DNA from: Schistocephalus solidus
Lineage: Eukaryota > Platyhelminthes > Cestoda > Diphyllobothriidea > Diphyllobothriidae
Direction of reading: 5' to 3'
Assembly: GCA_017591395.1 (NCBI GenBank)
Contig: WEDG01000993.1
Span: 292,944 to 356,943 of the forward strand
DNA length: 64,000 nucleotides
In this document: positions 11,901-23,900 of the stretch, piece after piece
Layout: every line of letters begins with the position of its first letter
Position numbering within the stretch: the first letter of the stretch is position 1
Notes under the pieces: model-generated
Database searches by the model: none
What the model saw: the letters and a program-made list of their open reading frames with translations, nothing else
What the model was told of the DNA's origin: nothing
Position numbers and translations under genes: made by a program

Positions 11901-14900
11901 AACCAACCCCCGCTGTCAGCATTCGGCTTGATAGTATTGAAACGGTTTTACGTCTTGATGCACTATTCACTCCGACCCGAATCGTGACTTCAAGTATCGG
12001 AAGGATTTGCACAGCTGTGCTGTTCTTTACGATCTTCAGCTTAGATGAGAAGAGTTCACCCTGAATGTCGGTGTTAATGTATAGTCGTGTTAATTGACAA
12101 GCTAATAAAGTCCGTGGTGCCGGTTTTATGAGCCCACAACACTGCCTTTGCCATACCGCCTTTCTACAGGTAAAACCGCTAACACAGGCTATTGTTTCAA
12201 GGCTTCGTTCTTCGCTCGTCCAAAAAACACACTTCTTCGTTTCCTCCCTACTTAAACGCTTCCATTTTGCTTCAATTATACATCACTTGCCTCTTCGCGA
12301 TTCTAGATTCTTATGCTGTAAATCCGTGCTCCGACTTAACTGCTGTATGAGTACTATTTATCTATCATGCATGTGAGATCATAGTCGTTGTGAAAATCTG
12401 GTAATTGTGTGCAGGAGGACCAGGTCCTGTGAGGCACGCGTAAATGTGACATTTGTCCTTGTCAGCCACTGCGCTCACGTCCCACATCAGTTAACTAACC
12501 TGCTCGGACAGTGGACTAGTGCCTGATTGAGGTAAGAGAGAGTGACGTCGACTATCAGAGCACGTTCCTATCTGTAAAAAATCTGACGCGTTTGCATCTC
12601 TTAAGGTACACTAAAGGCCGTGGCTTCAAAAAGTTTTCCCTTGATGGGATAACTTTGTCCTCCTCTCAGGGCTGAGAGTCAGGCTACAATGGCTCCTTCT
12701 TACCGTGGCCCCTATAGCACTTCAGCTTACTGAGCTCTGAGTCGCCCCACCTCCTGATCCCTGTTTTCTGTTCAAGGGGTGTGGTGGCACGCTTAAGCGT
12801 GGGTTCCCGCCGCGCCAGCCACTTGCACCCGATCCCCCCTCCGGTCTACTTAAATTTTCCATGAAATTGAGCCCAGGATTACGAGGGAGGAAAGCGTGCA
12901 GTAGATGCCGCTCAATATCGACTAATTCACGTGCAAGTTAACACTCTACTGTGCAGCACATGGTGGATATCCTCGTAATCGATATTTGAACTGCCATATC
13001 ACTGCCAATGTAAGCACTGCTTAATCGCAGTCGCCCCGCGTGGCTGCGAACTCCGCCCAAGCAAGCAGACTTCCGCTGTATCTACCTCACTCTCCCCATG
13101 TTATATCCCCATGCTCTGATGGCAAGACAAAGTCAAGACGACCGGAGATGGACTCGATCACAATGCTGACAAAACAGAACAGCCCGCTGACTCCAGATGA
13201 GTGAATACTGCCGCCTTGATTTCTGTATCCCCTTCCACTTAACTGGCGTCAGAGCACCGCTGTTCCGATTGTCCGAGTTTGTTATAGCGGATCCTTACAT
13301 TACGGGTTACCTCTGTTGTTATCGTTGGCGATGAAATTGAAAGCGATCTAACCTAGTCCAAACTTTTTTTCCCCTATGACATAGCATTGGGAGTGTTTTT
13401 CAAGGCCTTGAAACTATATGACTGAAAATTACTAGTCAATAGCGATAGTTTGAGAGCCAATAGGTTTTTAATAGAGTTTGTTGGATGAAAATTTTTAAGG
13501 CGATTTAAAGCACTAGCTTCTGGTTGGAATCCTACGTACGGTCCTGCGTAAAGAAGCCAATAACGAAGACTGTTACGTTATTTAACACTTTGAATTTGTC
13601 CGACGTCATCTGGGTCATGGGGAAGAACCAAGTACCATGCGAAAATTATGCAAGTTTAAACAGTCATCCACCTGAATAAATATCACTTAACGGCAATGTG
13701 TATATCTCCCATTTACCTTCAGATGTCATACCAAAAAAAAATTAAGCGTTGATTCTTGCAATTTTTTGATTTTTTCTGTTTTTGCGATTGACGCCACCTT
13801 TTACACGAGATCTAGGCAAAGATATCACTGATGTTTCGTAATGAAGTTGACCTTTCTTTACCATAAACTGTTCGTAAACATTAGCTTTTCTCGCAAGTGC
13901 TCAATTTTTTCGCGGAAATTGTAATTGCGCATTTGCAGCTACAAGACCACCGGTTTCCGCGGCTTCACTTTTTTCACAGGCTTTTCATTGTTTCTCCTAC
14001 GCAGTGTCATTTTCAGCTGCACGCTGTTATATATTTCCTTAAGCTATTCTGCAGATAAAATATTTTGCAGTTGGAGAAGTGTACACAGAAGCAACCTAGC
14101 TGTCACTACAGCGTAAAACGTTTTTGTTACAGAGTCAGACAATCGGTTCGCCAAATTGTAGTCCGACTATGTCCACTGTGTGCTCCACAGCAGTTTGGTG
14201 CAGGGATGTTGACTTGCGATGCAACTACCGCACTCTCTCTTCCCTTGCCCGCCTGTGCCCGGCGTAAAGACAGAGTCAAACAGACCGGAGTCGTGGTCGG
14301 GTGCAGGTGGCTGGCGCGATCGGAGACAATCCTTTCCTTGTCGCCACACCTGAATCTGATCCCACGGAGTAGGAGTGTCATAAGTAGCAAGTTGCCGGTG
14401 CGGCGTGAGCCTGCACCCATGCGTGCCACTACGCCCCCATGTTTGAAATTTTTTATGGGAGCTCAATTTGAATAGCACATGCACTCCCGTAATTTGGTCC
14501 CCATGTTGTTCCATTGCATCGCCACACGACAGTTCGACCGTCGATTTCGACGAGATCCACCGTATGCTCCACGAAGGGCGGTGCAGGGACGGTGACTTGC
14601 GCGTGAATTAGTTTTAAGCGATAGTAGCCTTGCGCTGCAGCTACCACACTCTCTCCTCCCCCACATGAGCCCGGTGTCAAGACAGAGTCAAAAAGACCAG
14701 AGATGGGAGAGGGCGCAGGTGGCTGGCGCGACCGGAGCCGCCCCTGGGTGTACCACCACCACCTGGCTCGGATCTGACGGAGTGGGAGTGCCATAAAGGC
14801 CACATGAAGAAGGAGCCATTACAGCCTGACTTTCAGTTCGCCAGTCAGCCACTCCACACAAAACACACATTAGGCTGACCATGCAGTCCGAGTTATCCCG

Positions 14901-17900
14901 TCAGTTGGCAACCTTCCAAGCCACGGCTTTTAGCGCACCGTGATAGTTTCAAGCGCGTCAGATTGTTTATAGTGAGGAACATGCGCTGAGCTGTCGACCT
15001 CACTCTCTCCCCCCACCTCCACCTTCAGACCACTGTCCGAGCCGGTCAGTTGCCTGATGTGGGAGTGGGCGCATTGTCTGATGGATCAGCGTACCCATCT
15101 TCGCGTGCCACAGCACGACCTGGCCCCCATAACACACACACCAGGATTTACTTACTCAGGGGATATGGAGCAGCCATCGCCGTCTGACTCCCAGTCCACT
15201 GGTCAGCCACTCGACACACACATTACAGACACTGAGACAACGGAGTGGTCTGGTGTAAGCGTCAGATTGGCCGCCTTGCCAGCCACAGTTTCTAGTAACC
15301 GTGATATACTCAGGTACATGGTGATTGGGAGGGTGTTGTCGATGTATTGGTGTAGGTAGTATGCGCTGATGTAGCTTAGCCTCCGATGGTTTACCGCAGG
15401 TTTTTGTGAATGCGCATGTGTCCGAATAGACCCATGTGGTGTGTGAATGTGCGGGAGCAGTGAGGGCAGTGGAGGCGGGCACATCGACTGTACGTCGGAG
15501 CCCCAGGTGCTGGTTCGACAGCCTCCATGCGATGGATTCGCAGGTGACCGACCAGGCCGCTGCGTGAGTTGAATTCGCAGGCGCAGTGTTGGCAGGAAAA
15601 ATTGGAAGAAGCTGGGGGGGGGGGGGGTGACATTCATGGTAGTTGGGGTGGCGGTGGCGGTAAGAATGGCTGGAGCGGAGGGTGTGTATGGGGTAGCGGT
15701 GTTGTCGGCATGTCGGTGAATTCCGCTCTCATGGATGCGCATGTGACCGAATAGGCCCATGCGATGAGTGAATGCGCGAGGACAGTGAGGGCAGTGGAGG
15801 TGGCGATCTCTGATGTGTGTTTGTGCTCCAGACACTGATTCACCAGGCTCTGTACGATGGATTTGCAAGTGACCAACCAGGCCGATGCGTGAGGTGAATG
15901 TGCGGTCGCAGTGAAGGCAGTTTAGCAGAAAGTCCCCATTGCTGATGGTGGTAGTGGTGGTGGGGGTAACACGTGCTGAGCATTGTGATGTGCTCTCGAT
16001 GATGGTGGGACTAATGGAATTGATGCCAGGGGTAAGGGTGGGGGAGTCTGAAGGTGGGTTGGCAGAAGTTGACGTAGAAATTGGAATTGTCGGATTGTTG
16101 TTGCATTGTGCCTGAAGATGTCAGACTAGGCCGATTCGCTCGCGGAAGGTGCGGTGACAGCGCGGGCATTCTGGAAGGGTCTGGGCACTGGCGATGTTGG
16201 TCCGGGGCGCTGGTGACTTTCGTGCCGCTCTTTTGGTCTTGGCAGCTGCGATCCTGTTGGCTTTGTAGATTGCTGCTCTGTCTTCACTGTTCTCCTCCAA
16301 GCCGATCGATTCCGGGCAAGGTCCTCCCAGGACTTCGGGTTGATCTGCAATTGCTTCAGGGAGGTCTTCAGAGTGTCTTTGTAGCGTCGTACTTGACCCC
16401 CTTGTCGACGAGAACCCATGGCGACATCTCCATAGAAGAGTCGTTTGGGTAGCCTTTCGTCGTCCATCCGCACAAGGTGACCGCTCCAGTGCAGTTGCAG
16501 TTGTTTTAACTGAGCGTAAATGCTGAGAATGCCTGTTCGTTCTAGCACTTCCGTGTCCGGTATCCTGTCTTGCCAACTCAGCTTTAGTATTCTGCGGAAA
16601 CAGCCGATGTGGAAGTGGTTGAACTTCCGCGCCTGCTATTGGTAGATCGTTCACGTCTCCGCTTCATACAGCAGCATCGGCATCATGACAGCTTTGTACA
16701 TCTTGAGTTTTTTCATGAGGTGGAGACCATGTCGATTCCAGACCACATTTTGCATGCGTCCAAAGGCTGGGCTGGCCTTAGCGAATCGATGGGCAATCTC
16801 ATCGTCCACTTTGGTGCTGCGTGAGAGATTGCTGCCTAGGTACGTGAAGGTATCCACAGATTTAAGTTGGGCGCGATTGACATTGATGTGAGCTGCGGTA
16901 GAGAGTGTTGGGCGACGGTTGATGCATCACAACCGTTTTCTCAGTGTTGATGCAAAGTCCGAAGTTGTCACAGGCGGCAGCAAATAGGTCCATGCTCCTT
17001 TGCATTTCCTCTTCTCTCGTTGTATTGAGTGCGCATTCGTCAGCGAATAGAAGTTCGTGGATGGTGACTGTGGAGACATGCGAAAGGAAGTGCATCCGTC
17101 GTTGGTTGAGGAGTCGGCCGTCCATCCGGTAGGCGATGCGGATCCCGGTGCGTTCGTCACGGCAGGCATCCATTAACATGGCAGAGAACATGAAGCTGCA
17201 GAGGGTAGGCGCAAGGACGCAGCCCTGCTTCACTCCGTTGGTCACTACGAATGCTTCAGCTACTGTCCCGTTGTCAGCAACGCGCGCCGTCATCCCGTCG
17301 TGAAGCTGACGTACCATATGCGTGAACCGTTCAGGACAGCCGAATTTCTGCATGATTTTCCACAGCCCGTCGTGATTCACCGTGTCAAAGGCTTTTGTCA
17401 GATCCACAAAGGTAGTGTAGAGGTGAGTCCGCATCTCTTGGCACTTCTCTTGCAGCTGGCGAGCAGCGAAGATCATGTCGATTGTTCCTCTGTGTCGTCG
17501 GAAGCCGCCTTGGCTTTCGGGGAGCAGTCCTTGCTCCAGATGAGCCTTCAAGCGGTTGAGGAGAATGCGGGCTAAGATCTTTCCAGCGATGTTCAGTAGC
17601 GAAATTCCTCGGTGGTTTTCGCAGAGTTGGCGATTCCCTTTCTTCTTGTAGAGGTGGACAATGGTGGCGTCTTTGAAATTCTGAGGGACTTTTCCTTGGT
17701 GCCACATCTCCTGGAAGAGCACTGTGAGTCGATTCATCAGCTGCGGTCCACCATGCTTGTAAATCTCAGCAGGGATCGTGTCCGAGCCAGGTGCTTTCCC
17801 GCTGGACAGTTGCTGCACGGCTCTGATGGTTTCTTGGAGAGAAGGCGGGAGATCAAGGTCGGCGTTGATTTCCACTTCAGGCAGGCGATCGATGGCGGCG

Positions 17901-20900
17901 TCGGAGATGGTGGAGGGCTGGTTGAGAACGTTTTGAAAGTTTTCTGCCCATCGCGTCAGGATTTTTGTCTTCTCAGTGAGCAGCGTCCTGCCGTCGGCAC
18001 TGAGAAGAGGGGTGACGCCTTTGACGGGAGGTCCGTAGACAGCCTTGGTGGCGGCGAAGAAGCTCTTCCATTCGTTTTGGTCTGCTTACCCTTGGATTTC
18101 CTCGGCTTTGCGCGTCATCCAGGCATCCTGCATCTCCCGCAGCCGTTGCTGTTCAAGGCGGCGACTTCTTTAGAAAGCGGTAGGGCGATCGATGTAGGCT
18201 TTGCGTAACTGGCTCTTCTCGACGATCAGAGCGTTGATAGCTGCGTCGTTGTCATCGAACCAGTCTTGATGCTGACGACGTGCGCGGCCGAGGACACTCA
18301 GGGCAGTGGATTGGATGGTGTCTCTCAGCTGACACTAGCGGTTCACCACGGAGATGTCCGCGTCGGCGACTGGAAGGTTGGCTAGACGGTTGGCCAGTTC
18401 GTTGCTGAAATGTAGATGGTGAGCAGGCACATTCAACAAAACAGTATTCAACTTACCTTGTGGTCTCCTGCCGAGTTGCAGACGGAGCCTCATCTTGGAG
18501 ATGACGAGGCGGTGATCCGTCCATCCATCGGCATCGGGGATCGCCTTTGTCACCAACACGTCCTGTTTATCTCGCCTCCGGACGAGAACATAGTCCAAGA
18601 GGTGCCAGTCTCTCGATCGAGGATGTACCCAGGTCGCTTTTTGCCGCTTTGGGAGGCGGAAGAAGGTGTTGGTCAGAATTAGGCGGTGTTCAGCGCAGGT
18701 TATTAGGAGAAGAAGACCGTTGTCATTGAAGCCAGCGAGACCATGGGGACCCAGCACTCCTCTCCACGAGGCACGGTCTGTGCCGACGCGTGCGTTAAAG
18801 TCACCAAGGACAATTAAATCATTCGCCTTCGGCACAGTCGCCAAGAGAGACTGTAGATCCTCGTATAATTTATCCTTCGCCGCATCAGAGATCGTCATTG
18901 GGGGAGTGTAGGCACTGATGATGGTGGCGAACTTGTCTCCCCGAAGAGGCAGGCGGAGACTCATAAGGTGATCATTGATACCCTGCGGTAGACAGGGCAG
19001 ACGTCCCACGATGCCGTTCCGAATGGCAAAGGCGACACCAGCGTCGCGTCGCTCTGCCTTTGGTCGGCCGCTCCAGAAGAAGGTGTAGTCGGCACCCACC
19101 TCCTCCAGCTGACCCTGTTCAGAGAATCGGGTCTCGCTGAGAGCAGCAATGTCAACCTTGTAGCGCGCCAGTTACCGAGCGACTAGCGCCGTCCTCCGTT
19201 CCGGCCGGTTGCTCCTCCGATTGTCTAAAAGGGAGCGAACATTCCAGACTGATAGTGTGAGCGGACTCACCCGAGCAGCCCGGAGCGTACCCCGAAGGGT
19301 ACGATTGGGGGGATTGGGAGAGGAGTTGTTGTTGATATTGTTTAGATTTTTTTGACCGCATGTAATTTCAGTCTGCTAGCCACGGTCTGCTGCAGCTGTC
19401 GTGAGACCAAACATTTGTTTAGGGCACCTTTTCTAGCTCCCTCCCCTGCGAGGGTGTAAGCAGTGCTACCCCTAAATAGGGCGGCTTAGTCACCCAGGCG
19501 GCTACCGAACTCCACTATGGGTTAGTGAGAGAACGACCGATTCGCCTGGGCAGCCTACGTGGTTGCATGTCGCCCTCGCCGTAGGACTTTTCGATCGTGG
19601 GGAAGGAGGGAAGGGTGAGGGTAGAGGGAGCGGAGGAGGGGGTAGAACCAAGAGTAAGAAGAGGAGGAGAGAGGAGGGGGTGGAGGAGAAGTAGGAGGGG
19701 AGAGGGGAGTGGGGTGGGAAAAGGAGAGGAGGAAGGGCAGGGAGGACTGGAGAGGGCAAGAACAGGGGGAAGGGAGCAGACGTACCGGATGTGAAGACAA
19801 ACACAACACCCAAGGACCTCACCTGGTTTAGCCCGCCGGTCGTGGCGGTGCCCGGGGTGTGGCCGCTGGGAAGAACCACCTTCGAGGAGCCACAGGTGAG
19901 AGCTGGGTACCAGTTAGAGACGGCCACAGGAGCATTCACCACCTCTACGAGACAAATTTAGCGACCAAATTCTATCTGTGTAGTGCTACTCCTAACTAGA
20001 AACCCCTTCACCCCATCGCCACACACGCAACATAATCACGCATTTTCCGTATTTCTGGACAACTGTGCGATGCGTTCTGAGAAAACGATGATTTATGAAA
20101 TGTTTCTGATTTCAGTAACTTCAGCGGAGTGATTAATTAGTTGTTTTTAAAGATTGAGCCTTAAGAACCAAAGTCATTTAAACTTCTGAATGGCGCCTGC
20201 GAGCAAAATGTTAGTCCTTTATTCGCATCGCCAATCGTGTGAGCGCCCACATCCGTAGCTTAGAGCCACTAAGAAAACGAACCATGTTCTCAGTGGACTG
20301 TATCCGTCAAAATAAATTTGCTCCTCAACCCAAAAAATGTGGCCATGTTTTAGGAAAAAAATATTGTCAGAATTGCAGCTCCATTTGTCCCGCAATACAA
20401 TGTTTGTTGAAGGCAGCGTTGTGGATAAAGTGCGGAAAATACACGCTTTTTCTCAGGCAAAATAACATGCCCATTCGAAAAAAAAGGATTTTACCCGTTG
20501 TTTCTCATAGAAACTCATCTTACTTAAAAATACCATGGTTAGAATAAATGAAAAAGCATATACCACTGCGATTCACTCTATTGTCACCGCAGCCTAAGGA
20601 GCCAAATCCGAAACGCGCAAGAGAAGCCTAGGATCAAACAATATATTTCCCCGACTTTACTCGAGTGCGTAAGCAGAGATGGTAACATACGGTGCTGCCG
20701 ATTAACGTGGGATCCAGTGGCTGCGCCGACGTCACATCCCTATTAAAGTTAGCAAATCTCGCGTTCAGGACAGATTTTCGTACTGGGTGCGCCGATGACT
20801 TGGTCATCAGCATCTGGTTCGGTAATAGCCGTGCGTTCACAGCTGGTGTTGATCATGATGATGGTCACGCTGCTACGAGCAGAAGCGGTGGTCAGCCTCG

Positions 20901-23900
20901 TGTTCCACATGGCAATTACCACTGCGTGCACATAAAGTCCCATTGTCGGACGGGGAGAGCGGAAATTGCTGCCACTGTTACTGTACTGTGGGCCAGACTC
21001 GCCATCCTCTTAACTTCTTCCTGGAAGCTGCCTTTTCGCTTGTACTGCCAAATTATTTGTGCGTAAAAATTGGAAACCATTGCTCCTTGGGGCGGTTCTG
21101 TGTGCGCAGCTTTATTTTTTTTCACTGGTTTCTCGAAGGCATGTTGTCTAACATTGTCTCGAAACCCCTTGATAAGCCCGGAGGGGGTGAGGTGGACAAT
21201 AATAAAACTGTGCTGCGCTAGGATAGTTACGCCGGCATTTGCGGGTAATTGCCATTTATGCATGCGAACGGTTGAGAGTGACTAAGCCAACACTTGAAGG
21301 AAAGGCAATCTGCGATGCAGCACTACAAGATACATCCCCAAGCTCTGTGGTTTAAACGTTATCCGAATCTGACGTTAACGAAAAAGCGTATCCTAACATA
21401 TAGTCTCATTAAAACCAGATGGTATCAGACGCGAAAAAATGATCACAGCTCCGCAGACTGTCATTCATTGGAGAGAACCGATGGACAGATACTGAGTGTT
21501 ATCAGTCATCACCGGCCAGAGACCCAAGTAAGGCATTCCAAGTTTTGGAGCGGTGAACTGGGGAAAATCGGGACCGGCAGAGATCTCGACATCGTGCTCA
21601 CGGACAGAGAGCGTGCTACTACCGCACTGAACTTGACGAACCATCTTCAGAATGTAAAATTCGCACTCACTAATTGCTATTTATATGTCCCATGTGAATT
21701 TGCTAGATATTATGGGCAATGGAGACCTCGGGTACAATCGTGCCAATTTAGGCATATGGCAAGGGTCTGAGAAATAGACTTACCGAATTCGATGGCCCTC
21801 TCGAGCTTTTCAAGGAGGACACACCTCTCAAGCGTATGGACTAACAAAAAACCTGTTCCGCAGTCGAAAATCTTTAACAATTTACTCAGCTAACAGTTCC
21901 TCAATGCTGGGAAGAAACTAATCTGGTAAACGAGGTCATACTATCTTTTTTGTCACGTCGGTCTACTTCTTTTCTCAAGAAGGCCATTTAATTACTCCTG
22001 AGGCGCAGATACGATGAAATTGGGAATCATCTGAGACGTGCCAGACTCCTGCAATTACTGGGATTCGGATTAAAAATGTGCTTCGAGAAATTTATAGCGT
22101 CTGTTACCAGCTGTGATGTAGTTTTGGGAAAAAGCAGGTAAGTTGGAGGAACTGGAAGATTACTTTGGACGTGGATGCTCGAACGCGCATCAACAGTGAG
22201 TAGGAATGACTTCTAATCTCAAGTCGTAGTTCAATTTATGAGACCCAGTATGAAATACCAGTTTGATGAGGCTGAAATCGAAAAGAAGTAGATGCGATCG
22301 CTGTGACAAGAGCTTTATTCGCCTGACGTTTCGGATTCGAACTCGAACCCATCATCATAGACAATATCAGATATGGGTGCCATCATCGCGGGATATGACA
22401 ACCTCGTGAGTGATGAGCCGCTTGGGTAACGGTTGCCTGGCCGGCGATCGCTGAGGTCACTCATCAATCACTCTGCTGGACACACCCGTCCCGTTGTGCC
22501 ATTCCAGTCTCTCTTGTCTTTCTCAGTACTGTCTTTCTGCCTATAGTCACTGTTTTCGACGATTCACTATCCCAGAGTAACGCGTACGTAAAATCGAAAT
22601 GCAAACCACAAACGGTTCTATTAATAAAAAAATATTAAAGAATAAACCAGATAAAAACCTCAACGGTAGATAAACGTATTCAAAACAAAGGAATCGGCCA
22701 AATATAATGCCTGCCTATAGACGAAAAACATGACGTGTTTTCGCTAGCGTCCGTCACACGCGTGTGTAATAACAATGTAACATAGACCCGAAGTTTTAAG
22801 GTTAAATTCAATTGGTATAAACAAAGAAGCTCAGTTCAAGAGGGCAGGGGAAAAACCAAGAAGGTACAGCACAACGTGCAAATAGGTCAGATAGAATTTG
22901 ATAGGAGATAGACGTGGAGAAATTTCAAACTTGTTCGGCAGAACATAACTGTCAAGGTGATCTCCTTTCGCCCTATTCGGCGTTAGGACAGAGTGATGAA
23001 TACGAGGATGAACACTGCTTCCGCTGTTAGTACTGGAGAGGCGAAGTACCGAGTGATTATCGCCACCATCACCAATATTGGTTGTGAATTCGCGGCTATT
23101 TTGTATTCAAATGCAGGCACCCAAGCCACCAGCGCATCCACTACGAATATTTTCTATGAGTGTGCGAGCTGCTAATTTTAGCAGCTGTGTATTTCGCGAT
23201 GCACCAACATCCCATGTAGGTCGCTGCCCCTGCTTATGCGTTAGCGAGTGAATCCCCAACGTCGGATGAATAAAAATTCATGTTCCAGAGATCGAGTATC
23301 AGAATGCTTAGTTCACCCACAATCCAGTTTTCGTTTTGCTTTTTTTGGAGGGGGGAGGGTAGTCATAAAGGGTAGCCTTTGCCCTGTGATGTTTTTATCG
23401 GGGCTTTACTCTGTTTTTTTTTAGTTCTTTAACATCTTTCTCCATGGACTTTGAAGATCAATTTATCAAGTAAAGTAACCCACACCTACGAAAACAATTT
23501 TGGACAGTCTAGTAGACATAGGGGTCAGCTGTCGGTATTAGACAGATGTTTACATGCGGAAGCTCAAAAGAATCCTCTCGGACTTCACCGATCATTTCGC
23601 AGATGTTTCAGTGTCCGTAGCTAAACCTGAACTTTGTAGCAGAACTAATGCGTATCTGTTTTTGCAGCGCGTCTTTGGTCGACGTGGCCTGAGAATACGT
23701 GGCACCCTTCAAAGCTTTACGAAGCCGTTTTGCGTGTTATTTACTCCTTGCACCATTTTGATTACTGTGCCTGTGGGCAAATCAGTTGAACGATTTTTAG
23801 CGAATATGTTTACTACGGTTTTTCTTGCACCCTATTTAGGCGGTTGAGTACATTCTCACTCATTTCCTAAAACGGTTGTAGAGTGCGTTTTGATTTCGGT

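Larger units (their letters stand above)
15390..19960 (-). mobile_element. APE-type LINE with C-terminal zinc fingers, inactive
   Basis: A nearly full non-LTR retrotransposon within intron 3, opposite to MGAT2. Order on the minus strand: 5' region (about 19960-19260, including a purine/pyrimidine-skewed block at 19600-19780), AP endonuclease, reverse transcriptase, C-terminal RLGW-type region, then C2H2 fingers. Endonuclease and RT share one frame broken by stops at 19172, 18335, 18170 and 18086. Frameshifts follow near 16860 and 16290 and at the G14 run at 15614-15627. GC content is much higher than in the surrounding intron. I cannot assign the clade by eye. Confidence 0.85.

Noticed and set aside
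14127..15482. Several overlapping frames of 100-116 codons
   Set aside because: High-GC repeat DNA with overlapping open frames on both strands and no domain; most likely non-coding.
15203..15868. A separate zinc-finger gene
   Set aside because: The fingers continue the reading frame of the LINE C-terminal region and lie at its end, and the frame is broken by a G run; they belong to the LINE.
21294..21770. 158-codon frame as a gene
   Set aside because: No domain, no splice signals that extend it, and no similarity I recognise. It lies in repeat-bearing intron DNA.
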